Source: Archaeoglobaceae archaeon (GTDB lineage: Archaea; Halobacteriota; Archaeoglobi; Archaeoglobales; Archaeoglobaceae). From it: a stretch of DNA of 64,000 nt. The position numbers and the translations under genes were made by a program. Of this stretch, positions 9,065 through 19,700 are shown piece after piece (positions within the stretch are counted from its first letter, which is position 1; each line of letters starts with the position of its first letter). The stretch lies in the NCBI GenBank assembly GCA_025058735.1, contig JANXDX010000020.1:29757-93756 (forward strand). Reading direction: 5' to 3'. A model generated the notes under the pieces. The model searched no databases and was not told the DNA's origin. It saw only the letters and a program-made list of their open reading frames with translations.

Positions 9065-10837
9065 GTGTTACCTCCAAAGGAGTTCTTGAAAGGAGTAAAA
9101 CCTTTCAATCTTCTTAACGATGATGAACTGGATTTGATCATCAAAGCTTCGACAGTTGATGCTTTTGAGGAAGGAGAGATCGTTTTTGAGAAGAATGAAA
9201 AACTTAAAGATATTTATATAATTTTTTCTGGAAATATAGGGTTATACGATGGTGAAAAGCTAATCGACATAGCAAGAAAAGGAGACATCCTCGCTCTAAG
9301 TGAAGAGATCTCTGAAAACACTGCAATAGCTTTGGAAGAATCTATATGCTATATAATACCAAAAAAAACTTTAAAAGAGATTTTTAAAAAGAACAAAAAG
9401 TTTGAAGAATTTTTTAAATATTTTGAAGAGAGAGAATTTAAAAAACTCAAAGAGAGAGAGGTATTTGTCGAGGATTTGTTTTACAAACCAATTAAAGAGG
9501 TTATTGTAAAAAAACCAGTTACTTGCACAGCTACAACACCTATTAGAAGTGCGGTCGTTGAGATGGAATTGAACAAAGTAGGTTCAATTGTTGTAGTCGA
9601 TGATGAAATGAAACCCATAGGTATCTTGACAAATACAGACCTTAGAAAGTTTATAATACATGGATCTTCATCTCAAGAACCAGTAGCACCTTACATGAGT
9701 AAACACCCTATCTGTATTGAAAGCAATAAACCCGTTTTTGAGGCTTACTCAGAGTTTCTTAAAAGGGGAATAAATCATTTAATTATAACGGAAAACGGTA
9801 AAGTTGTAGGAGTTGTAACTCCAAAAGATATACTTTCCAAGTTAGAACCAGCATCTTCTGTGATAGTTCAGAGTAGAAAGATTTTAAAATCGTCTAACTT
9901 CGAAGAACTCAAGATCATACATTCATCATTAAAAACTGGGGTTGCCAAACTTGCACTCAGAGGAGCTCACTTCTACGAACTCAGTTCTATGATCTCAAAC
10001 GTCTACGACTCCTTAGTAACTAAGGTTATAGATTTATCCAAAAAGGATTTTGAGAATAGTTTTGGAAAACTTCCAAACTTTGTTTGGGTATCCATGGGAT
10101 CTGCAGCGAGAAGAGAACAAATAATCGCTGCAGATCAAGATAACGCCATAATATGTGAAAAAAAAGATAGTTTACAAAAATTTGCTTCAATAGTCAATGA
10201 AAGACTCGACGAAGTTGGTATTCCAAAGTGTCCTGGAAATTACATGGCATCTTACTGGTGCAAAAATGTTGAAGAATGGAAAGAACTGTTTAGATACTGG
10301 TTTAACAATTTCGATCCTGAAAGCATCAGAAAGCTCACGATATTTTTAGATATGAGACCAACTTATGGAGATTTTAAGCTTTTTGATGAAGTTTTTGATG
10401 ATGTATATAACCTAGTAACTCCCCAAGCCTTGAGACAACTAGCTCACGATGCTATTACAATAACACCACCGAGTTTCGGTTTGTTTAAAAAAAGAGTTGT
10501 AGACATAAAAAAGCAAGGAATATATCCAATAACAAACGCTGTAAGAGTCTTAGCGTTCGAAGTTGGAATTAGAGAAAGAAATACTAAATCTAGAATAGAG
10601 AAACTCATGGAAATTGGAGTTTTAAGCGATAAACTTGCCAAAAACGTACTAAACACTTACGAATTTTTACAAGATCTAAGGTTAAAACTGCAAGCTCTTG
10701 AAGTAGTTACTGGTAGAAAAATTGGAAACGAGATAGATTTGAATGAAATGGATAAATTAGAAGAGACTATGCTTAAAGAAAGTTTCAAAATAATTTCAGA
10801 CTTTCAAAAATTTGTGAAAGGTAAGTATAGGGTTTAG
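9065..10837 (+). CDS. CBS-domain nucleotidyltransferase-like regulator (DUF294 family)
   Basis: A 590-aa four-part protein. Residues 1-110 look like a cyclic-nucleotide-binding beta-barrel (IYIIFSGNIGLYDG, GDILALSEE); residues 140-265 hold two CBS motifs (CTATTPIRSAVVEMELNKVG, PICIESNKPVFEAYSEFLKRG). Residues 310-440 are the DUF294 nucleotidyltransferase domain with GSAARREQIIAADQDNAI, and the rest is the helical DUF294 C-terminal domain. The DQD metal pair is intact. In bacteria this architecture sits beside a DnaQ-type exonuclease, acs and acetate-type symporters, and the same partners occur here. Likely a nucleotide-sensing cytoplasmic regulator by nucleotidylation. GTG start at 9065. Confidence 0.88.
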   Translation: MLPPKEFLKGVKPFNLLNDDELDLIIKASTVDAFEEGEIVFEKNEKLKDIYIIFSGNIGLYDGEKLIDIARKGDILALSEEISENTAIALEESICYIIPKKTLKEIFKKNKKFEEFFKYFEEREFKKLKEREVFVEDLFYKPIKEVIVKKPVTCTATTPIRSAVVEMELNKVGSIVVVDDEMKPIGILTNTDLRKFIIHGSSSQEPVAPYMSKHPICIESNKPVFEAYSEFLKRGINHLIITENGKVVGVVTPKDILSKLEPASSVIVQSRKILKSSNFEELKIIHSSLKTGVAKLALRGAHFYELSSMISNVYDSLVTKVIDLSKKDFENSFGKLPNFVWVSMGSAARREQIIAADQDNAIICEKKDSLQKFASIVNERLDEVGIPKCPGNYMASYWCKNVEEWKELFRYWFNNFDPESIRKLTIFLDMRPTYGDFKLFDEVFDDVYNLVTPQALRQLAHDAITITPPSFGLFKKRVVDIKKQGIYPITNAVRVLAFEVGIRERNTKSRIEKLMEIGVLSDKLAKNVLNTYEFLQDLRLKLQALEVVTGRKIGNEIDLNEMDKLEETMLKESFKIISDFQKFVKGKYRV

Positions 10838-10839
10838 CT

Positions 10840-11451
10840 ATGACTCTGCGCAAAACAAACTTTGCTGTCATAGATTTAGAAACCACTGGTTTGAAAAAAG
10901 GTGATGAAATTTTAGCGATAGCAATAGTTCCGATGACCGGAGTAAAGATATATCCAGGAGAAGTTTATTATTCTTTAATTAGACCAAAGAAGTTTAAATT
11001 TGAAACTTGCAAGTTCCATGGAATCGATCCAAAAATGTTAAAAGATGCGCCAGAGTTTTCTGAAGTAGCAAAGATTATATATTCTAACCTAAGTAAAAAA
11101 ATTTTGGTCGGTTATTCGGTCGATTTCGATTATAGAATTTTAAGAATTCATCTAAACAGAGAAAAGTTAGATCTTGAATGTAAAACTTTAGATGTGGCAA
11201 ACTTAGAGTACATGATCTCGGAAATCTTTGGAACTCCTGCAAAGTATGAAGAATTAACTTTCGAGAGTATAGCTAAAAAGTACGGTTTGGAAGTTAAGTA
11301 CAGACACAATGCTCTTTCAGATGCTTTTATAACAGCGCAAATTTTCCAAAATCAGCTTCTTAAACTTTTAAAACATAAAATAGATTCGACTGCAAAACTT
11401 TTCGAAATCTATGATGAAAGTATAAGTAGAAAAATTAGGTTCTTTTGTTAA
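10840..11451 (+). CDS. DnaQ/RNase T-like 3'-5' exonuclease
   Basis: A 203-aa DEDDh exonuclease. ExoI is FAVIDLETTGLKKGDEI (Asp and Glu), ExoII is VGYSVDFDYRIL, ExoIII is YRHNALSDAFITAQIF with the catalytic His and Asp. It starts 2 nt after the DUF294 protein stop, so the two are co-transcribed. It is too small to be more than the exonuclease domain. The partnership with DUF294 proteins is recurrent in bacteria, suggesting removal of a nucleotide product or signal rather than DNA proofreading; this is inference. Confidence 0.88.
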   Translation: MTLRKTNFAVIDLETTGLKKGDEILAIAIVPMTGVKIYPGEVYYSLIRPKKFKFETCKFHGIDPKMLKDAPEFSEVAKIIYSNLSKKILVGYSVDFDYRILRIHLNREKLDLECKTLDVANLEYMISEIFGTPAKYEELTFESIAKKYGLEVKYRHNALSDAFITAQIFQNQLLKLLKHKIDSTAKLFEIYDESISRKIRFFC

Positions 11452-11654
11452 TTGCTTTTCATTCATAGAAAACAACTTCAGAGTTTTTCATTTAGTTTTC
11501 TTAGAATAAAGATTGAAAATTCTACAAGTTAGAAATTGCTATCAATTAATCTAATGAATAATAAATAAAATATATTATTTACAAAAAAACCTAAAAATGA
11601 ATTGTCTACAAAACCTAGGTCGTGTTCAACCAACAGTGACACTAACTTCTAAAG

Positions 11655-11673
11655 AAAGGAAAAAGTTATAAAG
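11655..11673 (+). promoter_or_regulatory. Predicted BRE/TATA promoter of mdh
   Basis: A purine-rich BRE-like run (AAAGGAAAAA) followed by GTTATAAAG lies about 25 nt before the ATG at 11694, with no ribosome binding site. The spacing fits a leaderless start. The remainder of the gap 11452-11654 is AT-rich with no recognisable gene. Confidence 0.55.
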
Positions 11674-11693
11674 AACCTAGTAAAAATAAAACT

Positions 11694-12572
11694 ATGAAAT
11701 TGGGATTTCTTGGAGCTGGTAGAGTAGGAAGTGTTACAGCTTTTACTTGTCTAATAAGTTTAAATGTCGATGAGATTGCTCTAGTTGATATTGCAAAAGA
11801 TCTAGCTGAAGGGGAGGCAATAGATTTAAGTCACGCCGCAGCAGCTCTAGATAAATATCCTAAGATATATGGAGGAGACGATTACTCTAAGCTTGAAGGT
11901 AGTGATGTCATTGTAGTTGCTGCAGGTTTTGCAAGAAGACCCGGAATGACGAGACTTGATCTAGCTGAAAAGAATGCAGGAATTATAAAAGATGTTGCTA
12001 AGAAGATCTCAAGTTTTGAATCAAAGATCTTAGTAGTAACAAATCCGATGGACCTCATGACTTACGTCATGTGGAAAGAAAGTGGAAAAAGAAGAAACGA
12101 AGTTTTTGGAATGGGAAGCTTGCTTGATTCTTCAAGGTTGAAAGATAGATTAAAAGCTCATGGAGTTAAAAACATCAGAAGATCTTGGATAATTGGTGAG
12201 CATGGAGATACCATGTTTGCAGTGAGGAGTTTAGCAGATTTCGATGGAAGAGTTGATTGGGAAAGTATAGAAGGTGATGTTAGAAAAGTTGCTGCAGAAG
12301 TTATAGCTAAAAAAGGTGCAACAGTTTTTGGACCTGCAGTGTGTATATGCAGAATGATAAAAGCTGTTGTTGAGAACACTGGAGAAATAATCCCTACAAG
12401 CTGTGTGTTGGATGGCGAGTATGGAATAAAAAATGTAGCTTTGGGTGTTCCAGCGAAGTTAAGTAAAAAAGGTGCAGAAATTGTTGAAGTTGAATTGAGC
12501 AAAGATGAAATGGAGAAGTTGAAAAGATCTGCCAACGTTTTAAAGGAGTGGTTGCAAAAAATAGGTTATTAA
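11694..12572 (+). CDS. mdh: Malate dehydrogenase, LDH-like archaeal type
   Basis: A 292-aa NAD-dependent malate dehydrogenase that interconverts malate and oxaloacetate. Residues 1-30 hold GFLGAGRVGS and LVDIA, where the Asp after beta-2 selects NAD. The mobile loop RRPGMTR carries the substrate-discriminating Arg for malate, and IIGEHGDTM holds the catalytic His. It is strikingly close to the A. fulgidus enzyme in length and text as I recall it (EIIPTS, RNEVFGMG, FGPAV), which is one basis for the lineage call. Stand-alone, leaderless. It would link oxaloacetate used by the transcarboxylase-like complex to malate and fumarate. Confidence 0.96.
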   Translation: MKLGFLGAGRVGSVTAFTCLISLNVDEIALVDIAKDLAEGEAIDLSHAAAALDKYPKIYGGDDYSKLEGSDVIVVAAGFARRPGMTRLDLAEKNAGIIKDVAKKISSFESKILVVTNPMDLMTYVMWKESGKRRNEVFGMGSLLDSSRLKDRLKAHGVKNIRRSWIIGEHGDTMFAVRSLADFDGRVDWESIEGDVRKVAAEVIAKKGATVFGPAVCICRMIKAVVENTGEIIPTSCVLDGEYGIKNVALGVPAKLSKKGAEIVEVELSKDEMEKLKRSANVLKEWLQKIGY

Positions 12573-12741
12573 TTTTTATTATTTTTTAAAATATTTATTT
12601 TTATTATTACTGAGTTTAAAATCGAACTAAAATTTAAAAATAATATATTAACAATATATTTATTTAACTAATTATATTAAAGATGTACACAATTAGAAAA
12701 GCTTATTTACCTAATAAATCATAATACTTTCAGGTGATTGA

Positions 12742-14058
12742 ATGAAGTTTTCAGAATTTGTGAGGAATCTTCTCAGTGGAGATGTTTTTGATAAACCTGA
12801 ACCATTAAAAGGTGTAAGAGTACTGGAAGTTTGCAGCGTCGTCCTTGGACCAGCTACAGTAGATTATCTAGCAGAATTTGGTGCTGAGGTCATAAAATTC
12901 GAAGCTAGAAGAGGAGATCAGATGAGGTTTGTAACTCCCTACGCTTATTTCTACAAAAACTTATCTCCCGGACTTCTGGAACAAAACCACAACAAATATT
13001 GGGTCGGAATGCATCTGGGTCATCCAAAAGCTAGAGAAATATTCTACAAGTTTGTGAAAGTTAGCGATGTAGTTGTGGACAACTTGACTCCAGGCAGATT
13101 AGCCAGATGGGGATTAAGCTATGATAAACTAAGAGAGATTAATCCAAAAATAATTCAGCTACACGTTTCAGGATTTGGTAGCTGGGGCCCATTCACTGGA
13201 AGGACTAGTTACGATGCAATAGCTCAAAGTGAGGGGGGTCTAGCTTACATCACCGGACATGAAGGAAGGATTCCTTTAAAGTCTGGAGTTTGGATCGCTG
13301 ACTGGCTTACAGCACTCTTCTGTGCAATAGCAATCGTTGCAGCTTTGAATTACAGGGAAAGAACTGGAGAAGGGCAGTTCATCGATATATCACAAGTTGA
13401 AAGTGTTATAAGAGTTCTTGACTGGACTTGGCTTTACGTTTATCTTACCGGGAACGATAGAGAAAGAGTAGGTAATAGAGATTTGGCAATATGTCCATCG
13501 GATCTTTTCGACTGCAAAGATGGTTGGATAGCAATAGCTGCTTTTACAAAGGAGGAATTTAGAGGACTCTGTGAAGCTATGGGGAGAATTGATCTTTACG
13601 AAAAGTTTGCAGATCCACTTTTAAGGTTAAAGGATGAAAATGCAAGATATATTCTATCAGAAATTGCAAAATGGGCTAAAGAAAAAACTGTAGCAGAGAT
13701 CGAGGAGTTAGCTTTGAAATACAACTTTTCAGCACACCACGTAGTCGATGTTGGTGAAGCTTATAAAAGTGAACATTTGAGAGAGAGAAAAGCTGTACAG
13801 GAGTACTACGATCCTTTGTACGGTTATCTAGTTGAACCTTGCTATCCTCCAAGGATGGGAACTCCTGCAAGATTGAAGTGGGCTGTAAGACCTATGGGTT
13901 TTGACAACGAACACGTCCTTTCAAGAATACTGGGAATGAGTTTAGAAGAAATACAGAAGCTGTACGAAGAAGGAGTACTGTACAAGTGGAATCCAAACAT
14001 ACCATCTCATTGTCCTCCAAAGGATTGGGATGGGAAAAAAGGATTGAAGTATCCGTGA
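12742..14058 (+). CDS. Family III CoA-transferase, subunit A (CaiB/BaiF/BbsE-F type)
   Basis: A 438-aa CoA-transferase of the interlocked-ring family. The N-terminal segment [44 protein letters not shown] and [20 protein letters not shown] are typical; the Asp of SYDAIAQ is the residue that forms the acyl anhydride. It moves CoA between carboxylates without ATP. Start is set by AGGTGATTGAATG. A second, different family member follows 9 nt later, so the enzyme is probably a heteromer as in BbsE/BbsF (succinyl-CoA:benzylsuccinate CoA-transferase). The acid it activates is not evident from sequence. Confidence 0.9.
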   Translation: MKFSEFVRNLLSGDVFDKPEPLKGVRVLEVCSVVLGPATVDYLAEFGAEVIKFEARRGDQMRFVTPYAYFYKNLSPGLLEQNHNKYWVGMHLGHPKAREIFYKFVKVSDVVVDNLTPGRLARWGLSYDKLREINPKIIQLHVSGFGSWGPFTGRTSYDAIAQSEGGLAYITGHEGRIPLKSGVWIADWLTALFCAIAIVAALNYRERTGEGQFIDISQVESVIRVLDWTWLYVYLTGNDRERVGNRDLAICPSDLFDCKDGWIAIAAFTKEEFRGLCEAMGRIDLYEKFADPLLRLKDENARYILSEIAKWAKEKTVAEIEELALKYNFSAHHVVDVGEAYKSEHLRERKAVQEYYDPLYGYLVEPCYPPRMGTPARLKWAVRPMGFDNEHVLSRILGMSLEEIQKLYEEGVLYKWNPNIPSHCPPKDWDGKKGLKYP

Positions 14059-14067
14059 GGTGATTTT

Positions 14068-15438
14068 ATGGAAGAGCAAAAGATAGTTGGTTTCTCTTTA
14101 GATCCAGAATATGCTAAGTTTGTCTATTCAATAACAAAGCAAGAAGATGTTTTAGGAAAACCAGAAGCTTTGAGTGACGTTTTAGTACTCGATCTAAGTT
14201 ATGCAAACTTTGCTGGTCTAGTGGCATCATCGATCCTTGCAGAATTTGGAGCAGAAGTGATAAGGATCGAACCACCAGGTGGAGATGTAGCAAGGAAGAT
14301 GACTCCATACGGTATTACCTTGAAAGACACAGGGTTAGCATACATAGTTGAAGCTAGAAACAAATATCACGTAACACTGAACATTGAAAAAGAAGAAGGA
14401 AGAGAGATTTTTAAGAAATTAGCTAAAAAAGCAGATGTTTTAATAGAAACTTTTCCTCCAGGATATATGGATTCTCTGGGAATAGGTTACAGACAGCTCA
14501 AAGAAATTAATCAAGGATTGATCTATTGTGCGATAACTTCTTTTGGTCAGTTTGGAAAAGATTCAGAAAAATTTGGAAAGATGAGAGGTTACGATATAAT
14601 AGACCAGTGCAGGGGCGTTGTGATGAGCGTCACTGGTGAACCAGATCTAGATCCCGATGTTCCAAAAGAGTACAAGAAACCTGTGAAGTCTGGAAACTGG
14701 ATGGGTTGGTATATAGGTGGCATGTGGGCTGCATATGGAATATTGCTTGCGATGTTTTACAAGAGAAAAACTGGAAAAGGACAGTTCATAGACATGTCAC
14801 CGTGCGAAGGTTTGATGGCCATTGCAAACTACTTGATGCAGTATTACCACATGACTAAAATGGAAACTGGGGAAGGTAAAAAGATGGTAAGAGCTGGAAA
14901 CTTTGATTACGCCGTCTTTCCATACACTTACGTAAAGTCTGCAGATGGTTACGTTTTCATGTCAGGATTTACAGATCCGAACTGGGCCGCACTTTGTGAG
15001 ATCATGAACAGACCAGATCTGCAAAAAGAGTTTCCAACTATAAGAGAGAGGTTGAACCCATATAACCAGCCAAAGATACAGAAAGAGATAGAGAAGTTTA
15101 CGAGTCAACTAACTTCAGAACAAATTTTGAAGATCGTTTTAGAATATTCAAAGAAGCCAGATAAGAAGGGAACAGTTGTAACTGGAAGGTTGAATTCACC
15201 GAAAGAGGTCTTTGGAATTGAACATTTCAGGTTAAAGAATACGTTCGTTGAAAGAGAAGATCCTTACTACGGCAAAGTTCTAGTTCAAAACTCCATATTC
15301 AGATTCATGTCAGCTAGCCCTGGAAGGATAAAATGGACCTGTAGACCAGTTGGAGCTGACAACGAGTTCATATACGGAAAGTACCTTGGAATATCAGGAG
15401 AAAAATTGAAAGAATTAAAAGATAAAGGAATAGTATAA
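14068..15438 (+). CDS. Family III CoA-transferase, subunit B
   Basis: A 456-aa paralogue of the upstream CoA-transferase, with an extra N-terminal 35 residues. Family motifs are [47 protein letters not shown] and the catalytic MRGYDIIDQ, whose Asp is kept. Both subunits retain the nucleophile, so each could be active. GAGGTGATTTTATG precedes the start. The pair forms a two-gene operon ending in an AT-rich convergent gap before aacS. Confidence 0.9.
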   Translation: MEEQKIVGFSLDPEYAKFVYSITKQEDVLGKPEALSDVLVLDLSYANFAGLVASSILAEFGAEVIRIEPPGGDVARKMTPYGITLKDTGLAYIVEARNKYHVTLNIEKEEGREIFKKLAKKADVLIETFPPGYMDSLGIGYRQLKEINQGLIYCAITSFGQFGKDSEKFGKMRGYDIIDQCRGVVMSVTGEPDLDPDVPKEYKKPVKSGNWMGWYIGGMWAAYGILLAMFYKRKTGKGQFIDMSPCEGLMAIANYLMQYYHMTKMETGEGKKMVRAGNFDYAVFPYTYVKSADGYVFMSGFTDPNWAALCEIMNRPDLQKEFPTIRERLNPYNQPKIQKEIEKFTSQLTSEQILKIVLEYSKKPDKKGTVVTGRLNSPKEVFGIEHFRLKNTFVEREDPYYGKVLVQNSIFRFMSASPGRIKWTCRPVGADNEFIYGKYLGISGEKLKELKDKGIV

Positions 15439-15483
15439 TAAAAATAATAAAAATATTTTTATTTATTTTATATTTTTATTTCA

Positions 15484-17469
15484 TCAATCTTTCCAAAGTT
15501 CACCTGCAATCTTTTCGAAGTAGTCTAAGCTTTCAGGATTCAACAAAGCTCCTCTGTTTGTTACAGGTTTTCCATGTATTATGTTTCTTACTGCAATTTC
15601 CACCTTTTTCATGTTGATCGTGTAAGGTATGTCTGGAACTTCTATGATCTTTGCAGGCACATGTCTAGGTGATGCTTTCTTTCTAAGTTCTTCTCTTATT
15701 TTGTTTTCCAGTTCTCTGTTCAAGCTAAATCCTTGTTTAAGTTTCACAAAGAGGATAAGTCTCTGATCACCTTTCCACTCCTGTCCTATTGCCAATGAAT
15801 CTGCAATTTCTGGAAGCTTTTCAACAACGTTGTAAATTTCTGAAGTCCCTATTCTAACACCAGAGATCTTTAAAGTTGCATCCGATCGGCCCAAGAATGT
15901 AAATCCTCCAGTAGTTGAATCATGTATTACATAGTCTCCATGCCTCCAAACGTTCTTGTTCAAGTGAGAATAGAATTCGAAATACGTTTCTCTGTACTTT
16001 TTGAACTCAGGATCGTTCCAGAAGTAGATCGGCATTGAAGGAGACGGAAGTTCACAAACTAATTCTCCAGCTCGATCAAAGACCTTGTTACCGTTTTCAT
16101 CGTAAGCTGCTACTTTCATTCCTAAAGCAGGAGCTTGAAGTTGCCCAGCATATACTGGAAGTGTTGGTGAACCTGCACAGAAACAGCCATTTATATCTGT
16201 TCCACCAGAAATAGAATTGAACCAAAGATCTCTTTTTATGTTTTCATAGACCCATCTAAACCCTTCAGCTGAAAGAGGTGAACCAGTTTGAGAAATCTCT
16301 CTAAGACTTGCTAAGCTGAACTCGTTCTTTGGCTTTGCATCTAAAGTCATGATAGTGTATATGTAGCTAGCTGAGCAGCCGAAGATTGTAATCTTCTCTT
16401 CATCGATCAACCTGAACATCGTTCTCCAATCTGGATATACGGGATTTCCGTCGTAAAGGACCATCGTAGATCCTACTGCTAAAGAACTCATAAGCCAGTT
16501 CCACATCATCCAGCTAGGAGATGTTATGTAAGTAATTCTGTCTTCTCTTCTAAGATCTGTGTGCAATATCAGCTCCTTTAAATGATTTACTAAAACTCCT
16601 GCAACCGACTGAACCATGCACTTCGGTTTTCCTGTAGTTCCGGAACTGAACATTATGTAAACAGGCTCATTAGCTTCTACTTGTTCAAACTTGATCTCTT
16701 TCTCCTCTGAAACGAATTCGTCTAAAGTTACAGCTTTCGGTATTCCAGAAATATCTGGCTTAGGTTTTACATATGGAACAACGACTACCTGTTCAAGCGA
16801 TGGAATTGAATTCACGATCTCTTTAACGTTGTCTTTCAAGCTGAACGTTTTTCCCTTGTAACTGTAGCCATCAACTGTAAACATTATCCTTGGTTCTAGC
16901 TGTCCAAACCTATCGACTACAGCTTGACTTCCCAACTCAGTTCCGCATGAGGACCAGATAGCTCCTCTGCTAGTACTTGCGAGCATAGCAATACAAGTTT
17001 CTGCTATGTTTGGCATGTAAGCACAGATCCTATTACCGGCTTTTATTCCAAAATCTTTTAAAGAGTTCGATATCTCTGCAACTTTCTCGTATAGCTCAGC
17101 GTAACTTAGTTGCTTCCTCATACCCATCTCATTTCTAGCTATTATTGCTATCTGATCGTCTCGATACCTTAGTAGATTTTCTGCGAAGTTTAGTTTAGCT
17201 CCAACAAACCATCTAGCTCCAGGAAACTTTTTCAAATCATCAACAACTTTTCTAAATCTTTCAGAATAAATTACGTTTGTAAAGTCCCAAACAGCTTCCC
17301 AAAACTTTGAGATTTCTGAAACAGACCAGTTGTAGAGATCCCAATAGTTCTTTAAATTCAAGTTGTACTTATTGTTGACGAATTCTATGAATTTTGTTAT
17401 GTTAGCTTCCCTAACAATTTTTTCACTTGGTTTCCACAACAATTCCATGATTAAATTTAGAACTTGCAT
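15484..17469 (-). CDS. aacS: Acetoacetyl-CoA synthetase
   Basis: About 655-661 aa; the length and the N-terminal cap (FWEAVWDF, RWFVGAKLNFAENLLRYRD) are those of acetoacetyl-CoA synthetases. Motifs are MFSSGTTGKPKCMVQ (P-loop), SGGTDINGCF (family variant of the YGxTE motif), WRHGDYV and GRSDATLKISGVRIGTSEIY. The catalytic Lys region near the end is NMKKVEIAVRN. It activates acetoacetate to acetoacetyl-CoA with ATP. The start is uncertain: ATG 17469 or ATG 17448 (MELLWKPSEK), neither with a clear ribosome binding site. Divergent from the next acyl-CoA ligase. Confidence 0.88.
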   Translation of the reverse strand: MQVLNLIMELLWKPSEKIVREANITKFIEFVNNKYNLNLKNYWDLYNWSVSEISKFWEAVWDFTNVIYSERFRKVVDDLKKFPGARWFVGAKLNFAENLLRYRDDQIAIIARNEMGMRKQLSYAELYEKVAEISNSLKDFGIKAGNRICAYMPNIAETCIAMLASTSRGAIWSSCGTELGSQAVVDRFGQLEPRIMFTVDGYSYKGKTFSLKDNVKEIVNSIPSLEQVVVVPYVKPKPDISGIPKAVTLDEFVSEEKEIKFEQVEANEPVYIMFSSGTTGKPKCMVQSVAGVLVNHLKELILHTDLRREDRITYITSPSWMMWNWLMSSLAVGSTMVLYDGNPVYPDWRTMFRLIDEEKITIFGCSASYIYTIMTLDAKPKNEFSLASLREISQTGSPLSAEGFRWVYENIKRDLWFNSISGGTDINGCFCAGSPTLPVYAGQLQAPALGMKVAAYDENGNKVFDRAGELVCELPSPSMPIYFWNDPEFKKYRETYFEFYSHLNKNVWRHGDYVIHDSTTGGFTFLGRSDATLKISGVRIGTSEIYNVVEKLPEIADSLAIGQEWKGDQRLILFVKLKQGFSLNRELENKIREELRKKASPRHVPAKIIEVPDIPYTINMKKVEIAVRNIIHGKPVTNRGALLNPESLDYFEKIAGELWKD

Positions 17470-17541
17470 TATTTTATCTTTACGGTTTTCAATTTGAGAG
17501 AAACCGAAAATAATTTATTCTGCTAAACTCTATTAATAACT

Positions 17542-19209
17542 ATGAAGATAGATAATTTTTTACCGCCAAAAGAGTTATGGCCAGAGTTCAACATTTCAAA
17601 AGACTTCTATGAGAGTTTACCTAAAGAGTTAAACTTAGCGGTAGAAATTTTAGATAAGAGGGCTGAAGAAAGAAAACACAAAATTGCAATATATTTTGAG
17701 GATAAAAAATATACTTACAGAGAACTTGTAGAGTTCTCAAACAGAGTCGCATCCAAGCTCATCGATCTTGGAGTCGAGCCACTAGATAGAATAGCTATAA
17801 GGTTTGCAAACATTCCAGAAGCAGTTGTATCAAACTTTGCAATACTAAAAGCTGGAGCACTACCAGTTACTTTGCATCCAAGGTGGAGTAAAAAAGAGAT
17901 ACTTCACGTACTCAAAGACAGTGGAGCAAAGTTTGTAATAACTCAGAAGGAACTTTTAAAAGAGATCGAAGAAGTCAAAAGCGATACGTTCTTGCAAAAT
18001 GTAATAGTTGTTGGAGATGAAAAAGCTGAAGAAAAAGGATATATAAGTTTCGAGAGACTTTTGAAAGAAGGCAGTAAAAAGTTTGAAGCTGTAAATGTTC
18101 ATAAGGATTCTCCGGCAGTTTTACTTTACACATCTGGAACCACTGGTCCGCCGAAGGGTGTTGTTCATTTCATACCAGGAGTTCTAATGGTAACAAAGAA
18201 CGTAGGCACGCACGTCTGGAAATTAACAGAGAACGATGTTCTAGGAAGTGCAGCTCCTATAAGTTTTGCTTTAGGTTACGGAGGACTTGCAATGATTCCA
18301 TACTATTTTGGTTCAGCAGTTTCTTTGATGAGACAGCCAGATCCAGATTACGTCTTTTCAATGATTGAAAAACACGGTGTAACGGTTCTTTCTATGGCTC
18401 CAACTTGGTACAGAAAGACTTTACCGATCGTAGATAAACTTATGAAGAAGTACGATATCAGCTCAATAAAGTTATTCACAGGTGGTGGAGAAGCTTTTGG
18501 AGCAGATACGATAAAGGCTTGGTATGAGAAAACAGGCTACATGATAGCTGAAGGCTTTGGAGCCACTGAGCTGTTCTACATATCGATATCAAATGCAGTT
18601 GCACCGAAACCAAAACCTGGATCGATTGGAATGCCAGTTCCAGGGGTTGAAGTTAGTATAATAGATCCTGAAACCCTTCAACCAATAAAAAAACCAAATA
18701 CACCTGGACTACTCCTTATAAAAGCTCCATGCGGAACTGTTTATTGGAATCCTTATGCTGAGGGTGGAAAACTTCTAAAAAAGATGGAAAAAGATGTTTT
18801 AATGAAGATGGTTGCTCTTGGAGATATTGCCTATACTGACGAAGAGGGCTACATATGGTTTGCAGGAAAAGGTGAAGATGTGATAAAAAGCTCAGGGTAC
18901 AGGATTGGAGCAGATGAGATAGAAGTTGCTTTGATGAGTCATCCAGCAGTTGACGATGCAGGAGTAGTTGGAGCTCCTCACCCAATAAGAGGAGAAGATG
19001 TTATAGCATTTGTAGTTCTGAAAAAAGATTACAAAGCTGATGAAAACACCAAAAAAGGTATCTATGCACATTTAGAGGCAAACATAGCTAAGTACAAACT
19101 TCCTAGAGAAATATTCTTTGTTGAATCTCTTCCAAGACATACTACAGGGAAGCTGTTGAGGAGGGAGTTGAGGGAACTAGCAAAAAAGATGTACGTTCCA
19201 AAAGATTGA
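17542..19209 (+). CDS. Acyl-CoA synthetase (AMP-forming), medium-chain/aryl type
   Basis: A 555-aa ANL-family ligase. The P-loop is LLYTSGTTGPPKGVVHF near residue 195, the aromatic-rich core GFGATELFY, then ALGDIAYTDEEGYIWFAGKGEDVIKSSGYRIGADEIE and the catalytic Lys in PRHTTGKLLRRELR. It lacks the acetyl-CoA-synthetase cap and the pocket Trp, so a bulkier acid is likely; the opening LPPKELWPEF resembles 2-aminobenzoate/medium-chain acyl-CoA ligases. A TATA-like ATAATTTATT about 25 nt upstream of the ATG suggests a leaderless transcript. Substrate is not assignable from sequence. Confidence 0.88.
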   Translation: MKIDNFLPPKELWPEFNISKDFYESLPKELNLAVEILDKRAEERKHKIAIYFEDKKYTYRELVEFSNRVASKLIDLGVEPLDRIAIRFANIPEAVVSNFAILKAGALPVTLHPRWSKKEILHVLKDSGAKFVITQKELLKEIEEVKSDTFLQNVIVVGDEKAEEKGYISFERLLKEGSKKFEAVNVHKDSPAVLLYTSGTTGPPKGVVHFIPGVLMVTKNVGTHVWKLTENDVLGSAAPISFALGYGGLAMIPYYFGSAVSLMRQPDPDYVFSMIEKHGVTVLSMAPTWYRKTLPIVDKLMKKYDISSIKLFTGGGEAFGADTIKAWYEKTGYMIAEGFGATELFYISISNAVAPKPKPGSIGMPVPGVEVSIIDPETLQPIKKPNTPGLLLIKAPCGTVYWNPYAEGGKLLKKMEKDVLMKMVALGDIAYTDEEGYIWFAGKGEDVIKSSGYRIGADEIEVALMSHPAVDDAGVVGAPHPIRGEDVIAFVVLKKDYKADENTKKGIYAHLEANIAKYKLPREIFFVESLPRHTTGKLLRRELRELAKKMYVPKD

Positions 19210-19700
19210 AGAAATTTTAATTTTTCTCTTTCTATTTTTATCAAAAACTTCGATGTGCGTTGCAATGCCAGATGTGTTCACAGTCTAATTCAGCTTGCAA
19301 CAGAGCGAGTAAAAAATAAGATGTTTTAAAGATCGAATTTAAATTAGCGTTCTATTTAAGAAAACTATTTTCCTTGTTTCTTTTCTCCTCTTCTATATTC
19401 TGTTTTTTCTTTCTCCTGGGCTTACAACATGCTACCATGCAACTATATAAGTTTTGCAGGTTATAAGTTTTTCTCTGTCTCTTAGATTTTTAGGTAACAG
19501 AAACTGTAGCAAAGCTACTAACCTTTGAACTAATATCTGTTTTTTGCAACTGTTTTTAGTCAAAAATGTTTTAACTGCTTTATTTTTTCTAAAAAATCTA
19601 TTTTCTTTTTATCTAAAAATATTTTAATAATTTTAACTCTATCAAGTCTCAGCTATCAAATCAGTTGCATTAAAAATAACTAAAAAAATAAAATAAATAT
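19210..19700. other. 491-bp intergenic region without a recognised gene
   Basis: Convergent AT-rich gap. One short open stretch (19244-19329, plus strand) reads like a coding remnant with two cysteines (FDVRCNARCVHSLIQLATER) but has no start, no ribosome site and no family I recognise. Pyrimidine-rich tracts at 19365-19420 and 19570-19610 could act in termination. No tRNA or hairpin of note. Confidence 0.4.
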